From Verrucomicrobium sp. BvORR106 (GTDB taxonomy: Bacteria > Verrucomicrobiota > Verrucomicrobiia > Verrucomicrobiales > Verrucomicrobiaceae), in assembly GCF_000739655.1 (NCBI RefSeq), contig NZ_BATR01000124.1:1-64000 (forward strand): 64,000 nucleotides of DNA. The letters run 5' to 3'. Made by a program: the position numbers and the translations under genes. Shown here in pieces: positions 53,077 to 60,806 of this stretch (its first letter is position 1; every line of letters starts with the position of its first letter). The notes beneath the pieces are model-generated. The model ran no database searches. It was given only the letters and a program-made list of their open reading frames with translations, and was not told the origin of the DNA.

Positions 53077-54792
53077 ATGAGTTCCGTTCCAGAGGTCTTG
53101 CAGCTCATGTCTGTCGAATTGCGGACAGAGCACGATCTTGTGCTCTGTCGCCAGCGGGCCCGACAGCTGGGATCGGCGTTGGGTTTTGACCGTCAGGCGC
53201 AGACGGCCATTGCAACTGCCATCTCCGAGATTGCGCGGAATGCTTACGACTACGCCGGGGGTGGGCGGATCGAGTTCAAAGTGCAGACGGATAGTCATGT
53301 CTCTCGCAATCCAGAACGCGCGCTTCAGAGCTTGGTTGTGGTCGTGAAAGACAAAGGCAAGGGCATCCCGAATCTGCAAAAAGTTCTGACTGGAGAAGTT
53401 GCCTCCACCACTGGTCTCGGACTCGGCATCCCTGGATCGCGGCGCCTGATGGACGAGGTGGAGTTCGACACCTCCGCTGTGGGCACCAAGGTGACGATGC
53501 GGAAGAACCTCCCGCCTTCGTTGGCCCGTCACACAGGTGTCCAGCTTCAGGCCATCGTTGACAACATCGGCTCACAGCGGGCTTCCAGCACCCTGGAGGA
53601 GATCCAATGGCAGAATCAGGAGCTCATGCGCATCATGGCCAACCTGGAAGACCAGCAGAACGCCATTAGCCGGGCGAACAAGGAGCTCGAGGAAACAAAC
53701 ACAGGTGTGCTGGCCCTGTATGACGAACTCGAGACGCTTCATCGCGTGGGCCTCCTCTTGGCAACCAAAGTGGAGCTCAAAGACCTCATCCAGGCCGTAG
53801 TGGATGCCACCACGGATCTGACCATGGCGGATTTCGGCCTGTTTATCCTAAAAGAGCAGGATGCCTCCGCCTGGACCCTCATCGCGAAGGCAGGGAAGCA
53901 AAGCGCCGCGCTCCACCAGTTGCCATCAAAGTTCGACGACGATCATTTCACCGGGCAGTTTGGGGAGGGTGAACTTCTCAAGGTGGAAGACGTGCAGGCG
54001 ATGCCTTCAACTTTTGTAGAAAGCAATCCCCTGGTTTTGGCGCTGACGGGCTTGTTGCCCTTCAGGGCATTTTTGGCCGTACCCGTCATCGACGGGAAGG
54101 GGCAGTTTCTGGGAACTTTGGCCTTTGGCAGCGAACGGGCTGCCATTTTCACTGAACGCAGCGAGCGCATCGTCTCCAGCATCGCCGTCCAGGCCGTTGT
54201 GGCCATTGAGAAGGCCAGGCTCTTCGACAGCGTCAAAGCGGCGAGCGAGGCGAAAGACCGCTTCCTTGCGATGTTGAGCCATGAGTTGCGCACCCCGCTC
54301 AATCCCGTGCTGGCCATCGTTTCCAGCCTGCATGACGATTCGACGTTGCCAGCAGCCTACCGGGAAGATATCGCCACGGTGCTGCGCAATGTGCAGCTCG
54401 AAGCCAGGATCATTGACGATCTCCTGGACTTCCAGCGGCTGATCAACGGCAAGCTCGACCTCAGGATAGAACCGGTGAATCTTCACCACATGATTCAGAA
54501 TGTTCTGGAGATCTGCCAGATGGATATCCTCCAGAACAAGCATCAGGTTAGCCTGCAACTGGATGCAACGCAGGTCACCGTGTCCGGAGATTCCGCCCGC
54601 CTTCAACAGGCGCTCTGGAACATCTTCAAGAACGCGATCAAATTCACCCCTCCAGGCGGGTCCATCTCTGTCTCCACCAGCAACAGGGAACGGAATCGTC
54701 TTGCCATAGTGATCTCCGACAGCGGGCGCGGCATTGCCGCTGAGGCGCTCCCAGGCATTTTCGATGCCTTTGAACAGGGGGGCGCAATGTGA
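53077..54792 (+). CDS. Hybrid kinase with N-terminal RsbT/RsbW-like domain, first part (frame broken at G6)
   Basis: The first 571 codons of a long signalling protein. Residues 1-145: a GHKL domain of RsbT/RsbW type (ATAISEIARNAYDYAGGGRI, VVKDKGKGIPNLQK, GLGLGIPGSRRLMDEV). Then a coiled coil (QNQELMRIMANLEDQQNAIS), a GAF domain (ATTDLTMADFGLFILKEQDA, FRAFLAVPVIDGKGQFLGTL), HisKA with His 402 (FLAMLSHELRTPLNPVLAIV) and the start of HATPase (ALWNIFKNAIKFTPPGGSIS, VISDSGRGIAAEALPGIFDA). The frame ends at TGA 54790-54792, just after FEQGGAM, between the G1 and G2 boxes. The missing half is in the -1 frame from 54789. ATG 53077 lies 1 bp after the RsbX-like stop. Confidence 0.88.
   Translation: MSSVPEVLQLMSVELRTEHDLVLCRQRARQLGSALGFDRQAQTAIATAISEIARNAYDYAGGGRIEFKVQTDSHVSRNPERALQSLVVVVKDKGKGIPNLQKVLTGEVASTTGLGLGIPGSRRLMDEVEFDTSAVGTKVTMRKNLPPSLARHTGVQLQAIVDNIGSQRASSTLEEIQWQNQELMRIMANLEDQQNAISRANKELEETNTGVLALYDELETLHRVGLLLATKVELKDLIQAVVDATTDLTMADFGLFILKEQDASAWTLIAKAGKQSAALHQLPSKFDDDHFTGQFGEGELLKVEDVQAMPSTFVESNPLVLALTGLLPFRAFLAVPVIDGKGQFLGTLAFGSERAAIFTERSERIVSSIAVQAVVAIEKARLFDSVKAASEAKDRFLAMLSHELRTPLNPVLAIVSSLHDDSTLPAAYREDIATVLRNVQLEARIIDDLLDFQRLINGKLDLRIEPVNLHHMIQNVLEICQMDILQNKHQVSLQLDATQVTVSGDSARLQQALWNIFKNAIKFTPPGGSISVSTSNRERNRLAIVISDSGRGIAAEALPGIFDAFEQGGAM
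54776..54792 (+). other. Possible -1 frameshift site G_GGG_GGC in hybrid kinase
   Basis: The frame reads GAA CAG GGG GGC GCA ATG TGA. The heptamer G-GGG-GGC fits the X-XXY-YYZ slippery form. Slipping back one base there gives FEQGGRNVNAEFGGLGLGLA, which has the family spacing between the FEQ and GGLGLGLAI motifs. A lost G in an original run of seven would look the same. Confidence 0.55.
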
Positions 54793-55346
54793 ATGCTGAA
54801 TTTGGAGGGCTGGGATTGGGGCTCGCCATAACTAGGACCTTCGTGGAGAAACACGGTGGGTCTGTGGAGGCCACCAGTGGTGGTCAGGATCAAGGAGCCA
54901 CTATCACCATCGAACTTCCCTGGGTGACTGTCGAGACAGCGGAATCCACCATTGAATCCGGGGGGCGACAAGTGGCTAAACTCGCCTCTCGCGCGGCATC
55001 TCTCCTTCTGGTGGATGACCATGAAGATACGCTGACGACTCTGGCGAGACTGCTCCGCAAGCGAGGCTACGACGTGAAAACGGCCTCGACGTGTGAGGCG
55101 GCTCTGACTCTGGCCTCGACGCACTCTTTCGACATCATGGTCAGCGATCTTGGCCTGCCAGACCGTTCGGGAATGGAGTTGATTCAGGAGATACGCAAGA
55201 CATCCACCATCCCCGCGATTGCTCTCAGCGGCTACGGGATGGAATCAGATGTGGCTGACAGCCTCAACGCCGGGTTTACGGCTCATCTGACGAAACCTGT
55301 GCGAATCGAGATGCTGCAGCAGGCAATCGAACGGCTCCTGGTGTAG
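54789..55346 (+). CDS. Hybrid kinase, second part: end of HATPase domain and receiver domain
   Basis: A frame of 185 codons opening at GTG 54789, overlapping the preceding TGA. It begins inside the HATPase domain (NAEFGGLGLGLAITRTFVEK, the G2 box) and continues with a receiver domain: SLLLVDDHEDTLTTLARLLR, acceptor Asp 120 in FDIMVSDLGLPDRSGMELIQ and the late Lys in FTAHLTKPVRIEML. A free-standing protein starting mid-domain would not fold as a kinase, so this is best read as the C-terminal part of the same protein as 53077-54792, joined by a -1 frameshift or separated by a single-base deletion. The receiver then lies in cis to the kinase. Confidence 0.85.
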   Translation: MNAEFGGLGLGLAITRTFVEKHGGSVEATSGGQDQGATITIELPWVTVETAESTIESGGRQVAKLASRAASLLLVDDHEDTLTTLARLLRKRGYDVKTASTCEAALTLASTHSFDIMVSDLGLPDRSGMELIQEIRKTSTIPAIALSGYGMESDVADSLNAGFTAHLTKPVRIEMLQQAIERLLV

Positions 55347-55416
55347 CGGCAGACGACAATTGTGAGATCCCGTGTTGAACATTTTGTTTCGACACGATGT
55401 CTCTTTGCGTCTTCAA

Positions 55417-56295
55417 ATGACTGCTGATTCTCTTTCCACTGCATTGCTAGGTCGTGTCCTTGACCGGCTTGAGATTGATTGTCCCTCATCCCCTACGCCA
55501 GAAGCGCTGCGGGAGGTATACGCTGCCTGGTGTCGGAGTGTCCCTTTTGACAATGCATTAAAACTCACCCATGTGCGGGCTGGGAAACCGGGGCCGCTGC
55601 CGGGAGGGGAGGCAGGAGCGTTTTTTGACGGGTGGCTGCGATACGGGACCGGCGGTACCTGCTGGTCGAGTGCGGGCGCTCTGCAATCGCTTCTCCAAGC
55701 GTTGGGCTTCGACGCCATTCGCGGGGTGGCGACCATGATGGCGGCACCGGATCTGCCCCCCAACCACGGCACCGTGATTGTCACCTTGGAGGGCGCTCGC
55801 TTCCTGGTGGATTCTGCCCTGCTGCATGTGCAACCTTTGGAGCTGAAAGTAGAAGAGACGACGCAGGTTGAGCACGGCGCATGGGGTTGCCGATCGGTTT
55901 GGGAGGACGGGCGCTGGCACATCCACTGGCGGCCTGTGCATCAGCCTCAGGGGCTGGTTTGCCGACTGGAGTCTTGGGGTGCCACAGGAGACGACTATCG
56001 TGCGCGCTACGAGGGAACGCTGAGGTGGAGCCCCTTCAACTACAGCCTTTATATCCGGACCAATCGTGGGGAGGAGTCGATCGGTCTCGCTTTCGGGAGC
56101 AAGCTCACCCTGCACGCCGATGGCCGTGTTTCAGAGCAACCCATTCGGGATGTGCAGCATCGCAATCAAGTGTTGGTGGAGGATTTTGGTCTCGCAGAAG
56201 AAGTGGTGAATGATCTTCCTGAAGACCAGCCGCTGCCGCCGCCTCCCGGTTCAAGGTCAGCCCAAGAGGCAGAGAAAGAGGTCGCTTCCACGTGA
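55417..56295 (+). CDS. Arylamine N-acetyltransferase-like protein
   Basis: A 292-residue protein with the NAT family order of blocks. CRSVPFDNALKL is the VPFEN region; the nucleophile is Cys 82 in YGTGGTCWSSAGALQSLLQA, the His is residue 117 in PPNHGTVIVTLEG and the Asp is residue 132 in RFLVDSALLHVQPLEL. The usual RGGxCxE is varied to TGGTCWS, and the C-terminal domain is longer than in small NATs. It should transfer acetyl from acetyl-CoA to an amine, though the changed motif makes the substrate uncertain. ATG 55417 was preferred to GTG 55372. It is 70 bp after the hybrid kinase and separated from the convergent YciI gene by a hairpin. Confidence 0.82.
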   Translation: MTADSLSTALLGRVLDRLEIDCPSSPTPEALREVYAAWCRSVPFDNALKLTHVRAGKPGPLPGGEAGAFFDGWLRYGTGGTCWSSAGALQSLLQALGFDAIRGVATMMAAPDLPPNHGTVIVTLEGARFLVDSALLHVQPLELKVEETTQVEHGAWGCRSVWEDGRWHIHWRPVHQPQGLVCRLESWGATGDDYRARYEGTLRWSPFNYSLYIRTNRGEESIGLAFGSKLTLHADGRVSEQPIRDVQHRNQVLVEDFGLAEEVVNDLPEDQPLPPPPGSRSAQEAEKEVAST

Positions 56296-56317
56296 TCCGA
56301 CGGGATGTGGAGCGGAT

Positions 56318-56343
56318 CCGCGAGCATGGGCTCATGCTCGCGG
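56318..56343. terminator. Hairpin between convergent NAT-like and YciI genes
   Basis: CCGCGAGCATG-GGCT-CATGCTCGCGG is a perfect 11-bp stem with a 4-base loop, 22 bp after the NAT-like stop. No T-run follows; it may work as a bidirectional terminator. Confidence 0.6.
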
Positions 56344-56372
56344 TGCTCGCATCATTTCTTGTTGGTCTGTCA

Positions 56373-56738
56373 TCAGACCGCCTCGCAACTGCCCTCAATG
56401 TGGGGACGCACCTCCATGGCACCTCCCGCTTTGAGGCCGGGGAATTTCGCGGCAATCTGCAAGACTTCATCGAAGCTGTCGCACTCCAGGGTGTCGAAAC
56501 CTCCGAGCACTTCTTTGGTCTCGGCAAAGGGCCCGTCCGTCATGACGACCTTCCCATCTTGCAGGCGAAAGGTCCTGGCAGTGGCGCCGGGCTGGAGCGC
56601 TGAGCCTCGGGGACTTTTACCAGTTTTCACAAGTTCTTCGTGCCACTCGCCACATTCTTTGTGGATTTGATTCTGTTCGTCCTTAGACAGGGAGTAGAAC
56701 TTCTTTTCGTCGAGGTAGATCAGGCAGGTGTATTGCAT
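56373..56738 (-). CDS. YciI/DGPF-family protein
   Basis: A 121-residue ferredoxin-fold protein of the YCII-related group. The opening MQYTCLIYLDEKKFYSLSKD and the DGPF signature in VVMTDGPFAETKEVLGGFDT are characteristic, followed by SFDEVLQIAAKFPGLKAGGA and MEVRPH. Such proteins often sit with ECF sigma factors and with DUF899, DUF1428, DUF1579 and SRPBCC genes; several of these families are just to the right, but no sigma factor gene is seen. Enzyme activity is not established. ATG 56738 gives the normal length; the frame extends further upstream without homology. Confidence 0.88.
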   Translation of the reverse strand: MQYTCLIYLDEKKFYSLSKDEQNQIHKECGEWHEELVKTGKSPRGSALQPGATARTFRLQDGKVVMTDGPFAETKEVLGGFDTLECDSFDEVLQIAAKFPGLKAGGAMEVRPHIEGSCEAV

Positions 56739-56929
56739 GGTGGTTGTGGATTGGATTCCCCCTTTGGTCGATTGTAACAGTCGCCTTTCGACGCCTCTGC
56801 TGCCTTTTTGCGATTTTTCCAGTTCCCGAAGTAGAACAGAATCTGCGGCGGGTCGGCTGATGACGGTGGGAGACATCGTGATGGCAAAATCCCGTTGCCA
56901 GTTCCACCGGATGAACGCACGGTTTCCCC

Positions 56930-57697
56930 ATGACCCCCAACCTTCAAAGAAAAACCCAGCTGCGCTACGGAGCGATGGCGATCGCCACCTTGTTGTTTGT
57001 CACTTTAGGCCTGCAGATTTCTACAGGACTTCAGGCTGCTCCTCCGGACGATGCGGCAGCCAAGGAGCGTTTCGACAAAGCCGATGCAGAACTGAATGCG
57101 GCCTGGGCGTCGGCGAAAGGCCGGTTCAGCGCCGACCGTATGAAAGAGCTCGCGGCGGTCCAGAGAGAGTGGGTGGGATATCGGGACATCCAGGCGGATG
57201 CGGCTCAGGCCAAGGCGGGTGGCAAGGTCAAGTCGGCCGCCTGGTTTGAGAAGGCGGCGGCCCTCAGCTCGGATCGCGCCGCTTGGTTGCAACGGGCCAT
57301 CAAGAACGAAGGAGAGTCAGTGACCGGGGTCTGGATCGACGGGCAGGGCGGTACCCTTGAAGTGGTGGAAAAGAACGGCCACCTCTACTTTGACCTAAAC
57401 ACCGTGCGGGGTCCAGGATATGACCTGGGGATGATCGCGGGCACCGCCTCTTGGAATGCACCGCTGGGCTGGTTCAGTGACAGGGGACGGGATCCTGAAA
57501 AGAAGGATGAGTCCAACCTGGCCTTCATTTACAAGGACCTTTACCTGGAGCTCATCTCTGCCAACGCGGAGCACTATCACGGCCGGAGGGCGTATCTGGA
57601 TGGACGTTATTTCAAAGTGGCGTCGCTGGATCCGGAGACGCAAGAGCTCGTTTTGAAGGCAGGTCAGTCGGGCAAGTCTCAAGCCATGCCGGATTGA
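56930..57697 (+). CDS. LprI-like exported protein
   Basis: A 255-residue protein with an N-terminal anchor or signal (MAIATLLFVTLGLQISTGLQ then AAP). The region AKERFDKADAELNAAWASAK and MKELAAVQREWVGYRDIQAD matches the LprI/DUF1311 repeat (the x-Q-R-x-W-x-x-Y-R-D pattern), which in LprI inhibits lysozyme. The usual Cys pair is absent. The second half (GVWIDGQGGTLEVVEKNGHL, GMIAGTASWNAPLG) is a separate beta-rich domain. A terminator follows 27 bp after the stop. A role in coping with cell-wall attack is inferred from the family only. Confidence 0.72.
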   Translation: MTPNLQRKTQLRYGAMAIATLLFVTLGLQISTGLQAAPPDDAAAKERFDKADAELNAAWASAKGRFSADRMKELAAVQREWVGYRDIQADAAQAKAGGKVKSAAWFEKAAALSSDRAAWLQRAIKNEGESVTGVWIDGQGGTLEVVEKNGHLYFDLNTVRGPGYDLGMIAGTASWNAPLGWFSDRGRDPEKKDESNLAFIYKDLYLELISANAEHYHGRRAYLDGRYFKVASLDPETQELVLKAGQSGKSQAMPD

Positions 57698-57723
57698 TTC
57701 GCACTATCACGCGTTGAAATGAA

Positions 57724-57754
57724 AAAGCCGGCAGAGAGTGTCTGCCGACTTTTT
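57724..57754. terminator. Bidirectional terminator between LprI-like and DUF1579 genes
   Basis: AAAAGC-CGGCAGA-GAGTG-TCTGCCG-ACTTTTT: a 7-bp perfect stem (57729-57735 with 57741-57747) flanked by A-run and T-run, so it can serve both convergent genes. Confidence 0.8.
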
Positions 57755-57779
57755 GCAGAGGAGCAGTAGTAGAGTGGTC

Positions 57780-58337
57780 CTATTTCTTCTTGGACACTCC
57801 CGTGGCCATGGTGACCCACTTGCCGTCTGTGCCCTGCATGCTGGAAGTAAAAGTACGCTCAGTGTCGCTCTTGAACTCCGTCACTTCCTTGAACTTGAAC
57901 ATCTTGCCGGGCTCCATGGGGCAGGGGCCTTCTGATTCGAGGGTGAGCTTGGTGCCGGAGGCGTCCACGGAACCGCTGTATCTCCAGAGATAGCCGTTCA
58001 TGGAGTCCACCCAGGTTCCAGTGTAGGCCTTGGCATCCGCGTCATAACCCAGCGTGAGATTGAAGAGAAAGGGTTGCCCCATCATTTCGCTTTTGCCCTC
58101 GCTGACGATCCAGAAGCCTCCGAGCGATTTCACCGTTTCCGTGCCCTGCGCCTTCAGCGGAGGTTTGCCAGGTTCCATCTGAATGGAGGTTTCTGAGCTC
58201 CAGTTCCCGACGAATTTTTGAAGCCACTCGTGCTCCTTGGTCGGCTTGGGCATTTGAGGTGCCTCCTGGGCCGGAAGGTGGAGACAGAGGCCTGCGAGAA
58301 CGATGGCCGCCAGAGTGTAGCGAAGGGCGCTTTTCAT
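57780..58337 (-). CDS. DUF1579 protein, secreted (copy 1)
   Basis: A 185-residue exported protein with signal peptide KSALRYTLAAIVLAGLCLHL ending PAQ. DUF1579 blocks are clear: HEWLQKFVGNWSSETSIQME, VKSLGGFWIVSEGKSEMMGQ, LTLGYDADAKAYTGTWVDSM, NGYLWRYSGSVDASGTKLTL and VTEFKSDTERTFTSSM. The fold is probably a calycin-like barrel that may bind a small ligand. No function is established. It is the last gene of the minus-strand run starting at DUF899, 46 bp after the DUF1428 gene. A second, cytoplasmic DUF1579 copy is at 60807. Confidence 0.88.
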   Translation of the reverse strand: MKSALRYTLAAIVLAGLCLHLPAQEAPQMPKPTKEHEWLQKFVGNWSSETSIQMEPGKPPLKAQGTETVKSLGGFWIVSEGKSEMMGQPFLFNLTLGYDADAKAYTGTWVDSMNGYLWRYSGSVDASGTKLTLESEGPCPMEPGKMFKFKEVTEFKSDTERTFTSSMQGTDGKWVTMATGVSKKK

Positions 58338-58383
58338 GGTAGGTAAGTTGGTGGTAGGGTGGAGGGGAATGATCCGCACTGGA

Positions 58384-58746
58384 TCATGCGGTGACCAGAT
58401 TGGTAAATCCGCCGTAGTACATGCGGGTGACATCGAAGGGACATGAGGAGGGATTCATCATCTCAGCCATACGGGGATCCGCCATGACCTTGGCATTCAC
58501 GGCATCCCGATGCTCGCGGGATTCATAGGTGATCCAGGCGAAGATCACGGTTTCGTTTTCGGCGGCAGTCACGGCTTTAGGGAATGGCGCCTGCCCTTCG
58601 ACGTGCAGGTCGTCGCCGATCCATTCGCGATATTCCAGGGCACCGCAGTCTTTCCAGATCTGGCCTGCTTTTGAGGAAATGGCGCGGTACTCTTCTACTT
58701 TGTCCTTGGCGAGAGGTAGCAGGAATCCGTCTGTGTATTGGCTCAT
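58384..58746 (-). CDS. DUF1428 family protein
   Basis: A 120-residue protein: YTDGFLLPLAKDKVEEYRAI, DCGALEYREWIGDDLHVEGQ, ETVIFAWITYESREHRDAVN and MAEMMNPSSCPFDVTRMYYG are the family blocks. DUF1428 proteins are dimeric alpha-beta barrels of the ferredoxin kind, related in fold to YciI. Their reaction is unknown. It lies 51 bp after the serine hydrolase gene and 46 bp before a DUF1579 gene, all on the same strand. Confidence 0.9.
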   Translation of the reverse strand: MSQYTDGFLLPLAKDKVEEYRAISSKAGQIWKDCGALEYREWIGDDLHVEGQAPFPKAVTAAENETVIFAWITYESREHRDAVNAKVMADPRMAEMMNPSSCPFDVTRMYYGGFTNLVTA

Positions 58747-58797
58747 GGTTGGGTGGGTGGTTCTGAGTTTTGTTTCTGGCTGTGGGAAAGGTTTTGA

Positions 58798-60003
58798 TCA
58801 GTCGCTGAGTGCCTGGTAGGTGCCGGTCCAGAAGTCGGAGAAGAGGGCCGGCGGCTCGGGTGAATCCATCAATCGCTGTGTCATGAGGATGCCGATGAGG
58901 TTTTCTTTGGGATCCGTGTAGGCCGAGGTGCCCAGACCTCCGTCCCAACCGAAACGGCCAGGAGTGGCACAGAGGTCATCCCGATGAATGCAGACGCCCA
59001 TGCCCAGGCCCCAACTCCGGCTGTCACCAAAGAAGACATCCGGGGCGGTTCGCTGGGCAGGGGTCAGTTGATCCGTCGTCATGGTTTCCACCGCGGCACG
59101 AGAGAGGAGCCTGCTGCCATCGGGGAGTTTCCCGTGAGCGAGGAGCATGCGGCAGAACCGGTGGTAGTCCTCCACCGTGGAGACGAGGCCACCTGCCGCA
59201 GAGGGGAAGAGCGGTGGTGTGGCCCACTGGCTGGCAGAGGGCACGTCATACTTCATGAGTGCGCCACCCGCGCCGCCAGCGTAACATCCGGCGAGGCGAT
59301 GAAGGTCCTGAGAGGGGACATGGAAGCCGGTGTCCTTCATGCCCAGAGGGCCGAACACCCTCTGGGTCAGGAAACGGCCCAACGGTTCTCCCGTCGCGCG
59401 GGCAATGAGCACGCCCAGAATGTCCATGCCCAGATCGTAGAGCCAGCGCTCTCCCGGCTGGTACACGAGGGGCACGGAGCCGACCCGCTGCATCCATTCA
59501 TCGACCGAAGGGAGGCTCTGTGGTTGGGGTGGGCCGAGCAGCAGACCGCGCTCGGTCAGCAACTGACGAATGGGCCAGTCCTCACACGGCTCCATGATGT
59601 GCCCCAGTCCCAGGCGCAGGGTGAGCAAATCCCGGAGCGTGATGGCACGCTGAGCGGGGACGGTGTCATCGAGCGGGCCATCCTTCTTGCGCAGCACCCG
59701 CCGATCCGCCAATTCCGGGAGCCAGTTGTCCAGTGGTGCATCCAGCCGGAGAACACATTCCTCAACCAGGATCATGGCAGCCACCGCCGCAATGGGCTTG
59801 GTCAGGGAGGCGATGCGAAAGAGCGTATCACCCACCATGGTGACCTCACCATGAGCCTCTAAGGTGCCCATGGCTTCGACGTGGGTTTCGCCAACACGGG
59901 AGACCAGATAGACCAGGCCCGGCACATGGCCGCCATCCACATGCCGCCGCATGACGGCGGAGAGATGGTCCAGCTTGTGCCGATAGAATGCGCCGCTGTT
60001 CAT
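58798..60003 (-). CDS. Beta-lactamase-fold serine hydrolase (class C-like esterase)
   Basis: A 401-residue protein of the beta-lactamase/transpeptidase-like family. The nucleophile motif S-x-x-K is at residues 66-69 (FRIASLTKPIAAVAAMILVE). LYDLGMDILGVLIARATGEP marks the region of the catalytic Tyr, and GSRLLSRAAVETMTTDQ and RFGWDGGLGTSAYTDP the third-motif region (the Lys-Thr-Gly box replaced by a Gly-rich WDGG). There is no signal peptide, so it is probably a cytoplasmic esterase (EstB-like) and not a beta-lactamase. Substrate unknown. It lies in the run of small stress-related genes. Confidence 0.88.
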   Translation of the reverse strand: MNSGAFYRHKLDHLSAVMRRHVDGGHVPGLVYLVSRVGETHVEAMGTLEAHGEVTMVGDTLFRIASLTKPIAAVAAMILVEECVLRLDAPLDNWLPELADRRVLRKKDGPLDDTVPAQRAITLRDLLTLRLGLGHIMEPCEDWPIRQLLTERGLLLGPPQPQSLPSVDEWMQRVGSVPLVYQPGERWLYDLGMDILGVLIARATGEPLGRFLTQRVFGPLGMKDTGFHVPSQDLHRLAGCYAGGAGGALMKYDVPSASQWATPPLFPSAAGGLVSTVEDYHRFCRMLLAHGKLPDGSRLLSRAAVETMTTDQLTPAQRTAPDVFFGDSRSWGLGMGVCIHRDDLCATPGRFGWDGGLGTSAYTDPKENLIGILMTQRLMDSPEPPALFSDFWTGTYQALSD

Positions 60004-60063
60004 AAGAGGCCCTCAGGTTCTAGGAGCTTAGATATCCAGCCCTGCCGTGGAGAAGAATGAGAG

Positions 60064-60612
60064 TCAGGGCTGCGGCGTTCTCGCAGTGCTTTCAGACACA
60101 CGCTTCAGGTCGGCCAAGCCCTTTTCAAAGTCGCCGCCGATCATTTTGTCCATGTTCATGACGAGGCCAAAGGCCTTGGACATGAGGTTCTTCTCGCCAG
60201 ACATGGTCCAGTTGACGGCGGTCTTGGTTCCCTCGGTCTTGAAGGTGAACTCGGCAGTGTTGGTCGCGGCGAAGGGTTTGATGAATTCCAGTTTGATCTT
60301 CACCAGCTCTCCTGGGCGGCTCTCGAGGATGGTCATGCGGCCTTCGCCCACCTGATTATTGCCCACCCAGGCGTAGCTGGCCCCGGCACCAGAGGCAGGT
60401 CCTTCGAACGTCTGCTTCATCTGGGGATCCCGTTTGGCCCACGGGGACCAGGCTTCCCATTTATGGAAGTCATTCACCTGGTCAAACACAGTGGTGGAAG
60501 GCGCCTCAATGGTCGTCGCACGGGTGACGCTGAAGTCCTTGGGCTGGAATGCGGCCACGACGAAGAAGATGCCAACGATGAGAACGAGGGCGAGGATGAT
60601 CTTTGAGAACAT
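60064..60612 (-). CDS. SRPBCC-family (polyketide cyclase/START-like) protein
   Basis: A 182-residue protein with an N-terminal membrane helix (KIILALVLIVGIFFVVAAFQ) and an SRPBCC fold: FSVTRATTIEAPSTTVFDQV, NDFHKWEAWSPWAKRDPQMK, GASYAWVGNNQVGEGRMTIL and GTKTAVNWTMSGEKNLMSKA. SRPBCC domains bind hydrophobic ligands in a deep pocket. The membrane anchor puts this one at the inner membrane. It lies 60 bp upstream of the serine hydrolase gene on the same strand. Ligand unknown. Confidence 0.88.
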   Translation of the reverse strand: MFSKIILALVLIVGIFFVVAAFQPKDFSVTRATTIEAPSTTVFDQVNDFHKWEAWSPWAKRDPQMKQTFEGPASGAGASYAWVGNNQVGEGRMTILESRPGELVKIKLEFIKPFAATNTAEFTFKTEGTKTAVNWTMSGEKNLMSKAFGLVMNMDKMIGGDFEKGLADLKRVSESTARTPQP

Positions 60613-60752
60613 AGTTAGTTGATTGAGTAGGGCGTTGCGAGCGAGAGTGCGACTGATGGGCTGATGTTGCCGGGAGGATTACAGGACTTGAAGTGATCGG
60701 CTGTCACCCGCTTTTTGGGTGTGTGGAAGGAGGGAATGTTTTTGGGAGGAAG

Positions 60753-60795
60753 CAACCGTTGCCAAAATGTTTTTCTGTCACTTTGGCAACGGTTG
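60753..60795. repeat. 14-bp perfect inverted repeat (CAACCGTTGCCAAA)
   Basis: CAACCGTTGCCAAA (60753-60766), 15-base spacer, TTTGGCAACGGTTG (60782-60795). It lies 12 bp beyond the stop codon of the second DUF1579 gene and about 140 bp ahead of the SRPBCC gene. It could be a terminator without T-run or an operator for an unlinked regulator. Confidence 0.55.
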
Positions 60796-60806
60796 AATCT
60801 TTCATC

